From positions 1,674,001 to 1,738,000 of the forward strand of contig BJKQ01000004.1 in the NCBI GenBank assembly GCA_006538405.1: 64,000 nt of DNA, read 5' to 3'. Positions 57,845-64,000 of this stretch are shown here, piece after piece (positions within the stretch are counted from its first letter, which is position 1; each line of letters begins with the position of its first letter). Under the pieces are notes generated by a model. It did no database searches. It had not been told where the DNA came from and was given only the letters and a program-made list of their open reading frames with translations. This DNA comes from Hansfordia pulvinata (taxonomy: Eukaryota; Ascomycota; Sordariomycetes; Xylariales). The position numbers were made by a program, and so were the translations under genes.

Positions 57845-60800
57845 TGTGATGGTGTTTATTAAAAGGGGGGGGTTGTAGGAGGGAGAGAAAAGAACCTAGG
57901 ACGAAGCAAAGAGGGAGTGGAGAGGGGAGATGTAGCACAACGACGATGAACCGAGAGGTCTGTCGGGCGGGTGAGGTTCCTGGAAGGGGATGAGGCTTTT
58001 TGGGAGAGGAAGAAAAAGAGACGACGGGACGGAGCTATGGCGGCCGCGACAAGAAAAAAACAGCGCCAGCCGGGCCAAGGCTGCTGGTCCGGCTGCCGGC
58101 CAGGTTTGCCCAGGTTCCAATGGCCGGCCCATCGAGATTGGATTGGCCAGTGGTAGTAGGTAGCACGTACACCTACCTTGGTACTTACGAGTAAACAGTT
58201 TTTCTCGGGAGAAGGCGGAAAGGATCCACTGCGTTCTTGACGTGCCGCTCGTCTGCATTCGCCAGCCAGGTAGCGGGACTACTTCTCTCTGCATCTTGTC
58301 CGCATGCAGCCCGGTACCGAGTACCGCACGGCTTGCGGACCCTCCATCAAGGCTAACCGTCTTGAGCTGGCTTATCTGTGCTTCACCTTTGAAAGTGGAC
58401 GACAGCTCCCGGCGAACGCCGCGTCCAATTGACGACAATGCGGGAGATTCTACGACAGGCAAGCGGTACGTACTGCACCTCTGCTGTGCATCTTTTCTCT
58501 TATTAAGGGGATCTGCTGTTTGCATGTGATGCGGGTCTGCCTGGATTTCACCGTCTTGCAAAACCCAACGATCTGCCTGCAACAATTGAATCAATTCACC
58601 TCTCTGAAGCCACAGCTAATCAAATAAGTAGTGCCATCTAATACTAGCTGATCTCGTATGTGACGATGCGCTCTGCAGGCGACAATCTCGGTACACAGCA
58701 CACAGGTAGGTACACAGACGTCTGCCCGTCATTCGTGACGGTGAACGGTCCGTATGTAACCGCCGTCAGCCGTGACTCCTCGACGTCCATTTGACGAGGC
58801 TGCACCCGGCGGTCCGCGCGACTCAACGAGTACGGAGTGCTCCGTACGACCCACCGCCCCCGGACAGACAAACATCCGTACCTCTCTTGAGGTGCTTTAT
58901 ATGGGTTGCAGAAGTAGGATTATCCGGCCGAGAGCCTTTCAACACCACCGAAGCCATCGCGACTCTTGTGCACGGCCCCTCATCTCTCCCCAACTGCTCA
59001 CAATGCTCGCCCGCCCAGACCCCCGCACAACGAACGTGGCCCCTGGGGCAGTGCAATGAAGTCTGCATCATCCAGATGGCCATCAGGATCCCATCATTCT
59101 GCCGTATGCTGTATTGGTTAGGTTCCATTATTCATCGTCTGATTTAGCATCATTACCTACCTTATGATTGCGGTGATCGACTGCTCTACATTGCAGGAAT
59201 GCCTTATGTATAGGCTTTGTTCTTCTCTTTAAACTCGGCTTCCATCAGCCAGTCGCTGTGCACTACTCGCTGGCGGGACTACTGGAGCGGGTTTGCGGGA
59301 GCCGGACAGCTGCTCCTAGCAGCTTGTTTGGTCTGGCTGCACTTCATTAACAGCGAAAACGAGAGCGGCCTAGAACCCGCAGCCAGTGCGCATTCTTACA
59401 TGCTGGTCAAGCACGCAGAGGCTTTGAGCAACAACAGAATGACAGCTCCTAGACAGTTGTCAGATTTACACCAAGGAGATCGGCCCCTTTCCTGGCAGTG
59501 CAGCGATCGTGATACCAGCTCAGTAACCCCATTGCGAGGAGACATGCCCTTCTTTAAACACCATCTGGAAGACCGTGTCAGAGGCAGACCAGTCACCGCA
59601 GCATGGCAGTTGTTAGCCGAGGTTGGCGAGCCATACAGAAAGTGGCAGTAGGACCGCTTTTGGGCGGCTCTAGACGTCCCGATCTGTTTGCTTCTTGGCC
59701 ATCAAAGCGAAGTTGGCATCAGAGTGAAGTGGGGAGGGCTGCCCACTCGAAGAGAATCTATGGGGCTGAAAAGTCGACATCTGGAACAGCTGGAGCAGCT
59801 ACAGCACGAGATCAGTTTCGTATCTGGGAGCCTGTGTATCACCCGCCCGACGTCATCACCGTGTCCGAGCATTGTTCACAATGGAAGGCAATAGTCGTGC
59901 GGAGAGCGTCCCGGTCGCCCACTTCTGCCAACGAAACGATCCAGAGTTCCGTTGACGAAGGAAAAGGCCATGAGCACATCCAAGCAGACTCCGAACTGCC
60001 TGGTACCCGCTGCATTGCGACTCTTCCAGCTCGTGGATCTCAAGTCGAGGCACTCTGTCGTCCGACCTCTCAGCCTAGAGAGCAGTTGAGTAGGCCCAGT
60101 GAGAGGCACCCTTGTCGTTGGTGAGATGACATCGAAGAGCCGGCCGCCACACAAGTCGCTGGGTTCCGAGTGTGTCGAACAATGCCAGGCACGTGAAACG
60201 TGGACCTACTCCGTATCAGAGCGCTCTCTGGCAACCCGCCTCTTCCAATCCCTCGAACATCATCCGCAAAGCCCATGAGTCTTCTGAAGAAAAGCAACAG
60301 ACTCCCGCTTTGCGAAAGCCACGCTTTATAGTGCGAGCCACGGCTGCAAATCACGTGGAGTATCCCTGCCCCGGCCCCTGCCCGCACAGCGCGCTTTCGA
60401 GGGTGGGATCGGCGGCCGAAAAGGACCAGCTCCCCTGTCCTCCAGGGCCTCGGCATCCGGGGCCATTGCAACGAGGGGGAGTGTTTGCTGGGGCCGAGGT
60501 TCGGGGGAAACTCAGCTCATCAGCTCTCCTCCCTGCCAGAACCGGCAACCCCTTCGCCGCGTGGGCAGATAGTGGGCGTGTGCCAGGGCCCCGGATGGGC
60601 AGACCAGCAGACGACAGAGGGCAGGCAGAAGGGGAGGGAGAGTGAGGGAGAGAGAGAGGCGAGAGAGAGGAGAGAGAGAGGAGAGAGCAGTTTCGGGGGC
60701 GTTTCGTCACGTCGCATCGACGGCGCTATAACAGCAAAGACTCCCCTCTTCTTCCTCGTCCTCCCACGCCCGGGCTTTCGAAGGGCAGACGAGAAGAGCT

Positions 60801-61113
60801 TCCGCGTCCCATCCGAGACGCATTGTCACCACTTCCTGCAAGCAAGAGAGATTGGCGAGGCCAACCAGCTATCCCCAAAACGTTCCATTCTTCTTCTTTT
60901 TTTTCCAGTGCTGTTTTATTACCCGTATATCCCTTCTCTCTAATTTTCCGCTTTCGCAAACGCGGGCTCGCTTCCACGCCCCCCCTTCCCTTCAGCCGAG
61001 AGAAGTACGACGAGAAGCGAAGAAAGCCCCGGCCTGATATAACCACGGCCGCGCAAGCGAAGCGAAGCGAACCCAGCCAGCCAGATAGGTTGCATTTCCC
61101 CTGACTCGCCGCC
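57845..61113. other. 3.3 kb divergent intergenic region
   Basis: It holds the promoters of the phosphate carrier (-) and the MpaB-like oxygenase (+). A TACGAGTA motif lies at 58186 beside CACCTACC. A (GA)n tract lies at 60632-60687, and pyrimidine-rich stretches precede the oxygenase start. Frames at 59217-59651 and 59603-60124 on the + strand and at 57896-58594 on the - strand lack domains and are not called. Confidence 0.55.
60632..60687. repeat. (GA)n purine tract
   Basis: An almost pure G/A tract of about 55 nt, about 430 bp upstream of the oxygenase start codon and possibly in its promoter. Confidence 0.85.
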
Positions 61114-62726
61114 ATGCCGCTCCCGCTCCCGATCCCCGGGATCGCCCTGCGCAACCCGCGGACCGCCGGCGCGGCGGCGGCGGCGGCGGCGACGGCCTAC
61201 CTGGTGCTCGTGCGGGTGCTGCGGTACCGGCGGCGGGACCGCTGGCAGCGCGAGTTCGCCGACAAGTACGGGGCGTGCGACCGCGCGGCGCTGGCCAACA
61301 TGACGGTCGAGGACGCCCAGCACATCTTGCGCGGCATGACGGAGCTCGAGTTCCCGAGCATCTTCAGCGCCTCTGTGTTTTTTGCCCTGTTCAAGGTCGG
61401 TTGTCTCTCTCTCTCTCTATCTCTCTCACTCTCTTTCTCTCTTATATATACACCCCCACAATGAGCTCTCTACAACGACAGCCCCACTGATACACCCCCT
61501 CTCAAAACAGACCTACGGCATCCCGACGATATCGCAGCTGCTGCAGTCGACGGGCCAGCTGGCGAGCGACCGGACGTCATCGAAGCGGGCGACGGACACG
61601 GGGGTGCTGGTGTCGGAGTTTGTGCTCAACGAGCCGTCGTCGGGGCGGCGGGCGGCGGCGGTCGCGCGGATGAACTGGCTGCACGAGCGGTGGCGGCGCA
61701 GCGGCCGCATCACGGACGCCGACATGCTGTACACGCTGTCGCTTTTCGCGCTGGAGCCGGCGCGGTGGGCGGCGCGGCACGACTGGAGGCCGCTGGCGGA
61801 CCTCGAGCGCGCCGCGCTGGGGACCTTCTGGCGAGACATGGGCGAGGCCATGGGGATCCCGTGCGAGGCCGCGCTGGCGCCGCACTACTACAAGGGGACG
61901 GGGACGGGGACCACGGCAGACGATGGGGGGGAAGCCGTGGAGCGCGAGCTGAGGCTCGACGACGGGCTGGCCTGGCTGCGCGCCCTCGACCGCTGGAGCG
62001 TCGCCTACGAGGAGGACCACATGGTGCCCGCCGACTCGAACGAGGCCGTCGCCGCCGGCACGCTGCACGTCGTCACCTACAACACGCCCGTCCCGCTGCG
62101 GCCGCTGATGGTCAGGCTCGTCGGCGTCCTGCTCGAGCCGCGCCTGCGCGCCGCCATGAGGTGAGTTCTTGTGTTTGACAGTCGCTTATTCGGATATCAG
62201 GTGGTAGTGAGTGACCGAGGAAAAGAAAGCTGACCCTGCCCTCTCTCCCCCACGGGGAAAAAAAAAAAAAAGACTCCCGGAACCCTCCCGAGCGCACACC
62301 CTGCTGGTCCACGCCCTCCTGCGCGTCCGCGCCCTCGCCGTGCGACACCTCCACCTGCCCCGCCCGGCCCTCCTGCGCCGCCGCTTCTTCACCGACGACC
62401 CGGACCCGGAGACGGGCCGGTACCACGCGACCCAGTACGTCGCGCACCCCTGGTACGTCCGCCCCGGGTTCCGGGCCCGCTGGGGCAGCCTCGAGGCCCT
62501 GCGCACCCGCCTGCTGTGGCGCGGCCTGCTGCCCGGCGACGGCGGCGCCGCGTACCACCCGGAGGGGTACGACATTGCCGAGGTCGGGCCCGAGGCGCTC
62601 CGGGGCAAAGGGGGCCCGGAGATGGAGCGGATCAAGGAGGAGCTGAGGGCGAGGGAGGAGAGTAGGAGAGCTGGTGGTCGTGGTGGTGGTGGCTGTCCCA
62701 TGGCGACGGTGATGCCTTTGATGTGA
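61114..62726 (+). CDS. MpaB / rubber-oxygenase (Lcp) family oxygenase, ER-anchored
   Basis: This is a member of the DUF2236 family that includes fungal MpaB (oxidative cleavage of a prenyl side chain) and bacterial latex-clearing protein. Exons 61114-61395, 61511-62160 and 62273-62726 give 461 residues; introns are 115 and 112 nt. An N-terminal hydrophobic segment (AGAAAAAAATAYLVLVRVL, residues about 18-36) with a following RYRRRDRW suggests ER anchoring. The domain begins LEFPSIFSASVFFALFK-TYGIPTISQLL, then RATDTGVLVSEFVLN, RMNWLHERWRRSG, DADMLYTLSLFALEPARWA, GTFWRDMGEAMGIPC, RPLMVRLVGVLLEPRLR and a helical C-terminus. The second intron ends in an A14 tract before the AG instead of a pyrimidine tract. 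No biosynthetic partners lie within the window, so the substrate is unknown. Confidence 0.87.
61406..61441. repeat. (CT)n tract in oxygenase intron 1
   Basis: A CT-rich microsatellite just inside the donor of the first intron of the MpaB-like gene. Confidence 0.8.
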
Positions 62727-63223
62727 AAGCGCGGAAAGGGTGCTTTGGCTGTCAGTGGTAGAGAGAGTCGGGGTAGACAGACACAGACACGGGTTAACCA
62801 AGCTCAAATCTCTCCCCGACTCCAGCAATCTTCTCGCTGAACAACAGACTCAAGGCGCAACCTCGAGGACAACGCATATGGTACCTCCAATGTAGGCATT
62901 CCTCGCGTGAGTGATATGTCCTGGGGCATCAGAGCGGCAGTGTTGTGTGTCAAGTGTTGTGTACAGCATTTGCTGTCAGTGTACATAGGTTGGACGCCAG
63001 TCAAATGGTAGGTATGTCACTTTAATTCCGTGTGTTGAAGCCGTATCTCGCTGACGCACTTCCTCTGTATAAGAGGTATATGTACCGTAGGTAAGGTCCA
63101 GGCGTACCTGAGGACAGAGCCTTCCACCTTCGAGTTGCACCCAGACGGCCTGCGACTTCCTCGCCCATGAGCCCGTCACCTCCATCGGCTGACTGCTCCG
63201 CTCCGTTCTGTTCCATCCCGTTA

Positions 63224-63300
63224 CGCGCAGCCCACGAACAGGTACGCCTGCAGCCTGTCGCTCCACGCGAGCGCGCCGCCGTACTTGTCGAAAATGTGAT
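63224..63300 (-). pseudogene. possible remnant of a gene's C-terminus
   Basis: The - strand reads HIFDKYGGALAWSDRLQAY followed by LFVGCA and a stop. Its composition is more protein-like than the neighbouring frames. The same frame upstream is short and runs into a stop at about 63,340. No start or splice acceptor is obvious. It may be a broken gene end or chance. Confidence 0.25.
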
Positions 63301-63965
63301 TTATTCGATGCGTCGAGATCCATACCTTATGTACCTTATGTACGTCAGGTAAGGTGGGCGGGCGTCTCTTCGGACTCGTGGTAAAGTACGAGCTGGAGAA
63401 CTAACTCGCCTCCATCACGCATTGCATCTGTAAAAGCAGGAGGCCTTGAAGGATGAGTTCGGCACTGTCCGCCACCTTGGTTGACCCCGCGGAGACCTCG
63501 CTGGGAGAAGTAGGTCGATTGGGTAGATACTGCGAAAAAAACACGGCCCGTCGCTCCGACGACGGCTCCCTTTCCGCTTCCCCTTCCCCTTGCCTTTCAA
63601 GCAACGGCCACGAGGAAGAGGCGGACTTGGCACAATCCCTTCGGCGGAGAACCGCGCGCTTCGTCGCCAGGCCGAAGCGCCTCTGAGCACAGCACCTAGA
63701 AACATGTAGGTAGGTAGAATCGTGTGTTGATTGAACTGTTGGCTCGGGATTGCACTCGCCACCTGCCGACTCTGATCCCTCCCCGCCGCTAACTCAGCTA
63801 CTGTCTACCTACCTACCTGTACCACCTTAGGTAACCTTACCCTCTGTGAACAGTACGAGGAGGCAATGGGCAATTGCTGCATCTGACTCAATCTAAAGCG
63901 CCCTGCTTCAGGGGTGCCGGCCGAGCCTGCGCTTGACCAAGCTCAGCCCTCCACGCTGGGCAGAA

Positions 63966-63989
63966 CCCCGTCGCTTTCAGGCGACGGGG
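63966..63989. other. perfect 9-bp stem-loop
   Basis: CCCCGTCGC and GCGACGGGG are separated by a 6-nt loop and followed by ACTTCTTTTGG at the window edge. It could belong to a structured RNA continuing past the window. No RNA family is recognised. Confidence 0.4.
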
Positions 63990-64000
63990 ACTTCTTTTGG

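Larger units (their letters stand above)
62727..64000. other. terminal intergenic region
   Basis: No complete gene. TACCTACC/GGTAGGTA clusters lie at 63705 and 63800-63820. A short conserved-looking peptide is encoded on the - strand at 63224-63300, and a 9-bp stem-loop lies at the very end. Both are described under findings. Confidence 0.5.

Noticed and set aside
1..64000. tRNA or rRNA genes, CRISPR arrays, telomeric repeats
   Set aside because: I saw no A-box/B-box pairs of tRNA type, no rRNA core sequence, no spaced direct repeats and no TTAGGG arrays; covariance searches could not be run.

Overview
The window is nuclear DNA of a filamentous ascomycete, most likely a Sordariomycete. The genes carry short GT-AG introns (about 55-270 nt), often with CTGAC/CTAAC-like branch points. 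The gene set includes an RNAi-type RNA-dependent RNA polymerase, two Zn2Cys6 regulators, a HET-domain protein, a deuterolysin, an MpaB-like oxygenase and an SRR1-like protein. Coding DNA is GC-rich and low-complexity. The family-level placement is inferred from gene content and style only; no species is claimed.

Layout. 0.6-4.7 kb: RNA-dependent RNA polymerase (+). 5.0-6.8 kb: EthD-like/alpha-beta hydrolase fusion (-). 7.8-11.3 kb: a divergent pair made of a small secreted protein resembling the deuterolysin prodomain (-) and a full M35 deuterolysin (+). 11.7-13.2 kb: secreted beta-propeller protein (-). 16.3-18.2 kb: SRR1-like domain protein (-). 20.7-22.0 kb: mannosyl-3-phosphoglycerate synthase (-). 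22-29.4 kb: a gap of 7.4 kb rich in simple repeats. 29.4-32.6 kb and 36.1-38.7 kb: two Zn2Cys6 transcription factors (-). 42.1-43.7 kb: Cys-rich single-pass membrane protein (+). 44.7-45.5 kb: Nudix hydrolase (+). 46.9-48.8 kb: FucP-type MFS sugar transporter (-). 52.8-54.9 kb: HET protein (-). 56.6-57.8 kb: mitochondrial phosphate carrier (-). 61.1-62.7 kb: MpaB/rubber-oxygenase family protein (+).

The 15 genes do not form one obvious pathway or biosynthetic cluster. The only neighbours with a clear functional tie are the deuterolysin and its stand-alone prodomain-like partner. Most other genes look like ordinary, widely spaced chromosomal genes separated by 1-7 kb of non-coding DNA.

Three features deserve attention. 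(1) Single-base shifts, each equivalent to one missing G or C, interrupt otherwise conserved proteins: once in the polymerase and twice in the transporter. Two further candidates could instead be introns. (2) The 8-mer TACGAGTA, in either orientation, was counted by eye 22 times, 20 of them outside genes. It sits beside many TACCTACC/GGTAGGTA clusters. (3) G or C homopolymers of 15-34 nt recur in intergenic DNA and in one intron. Gene models were built by hand from splice consensus, reading phase and family motifs, without database searches.
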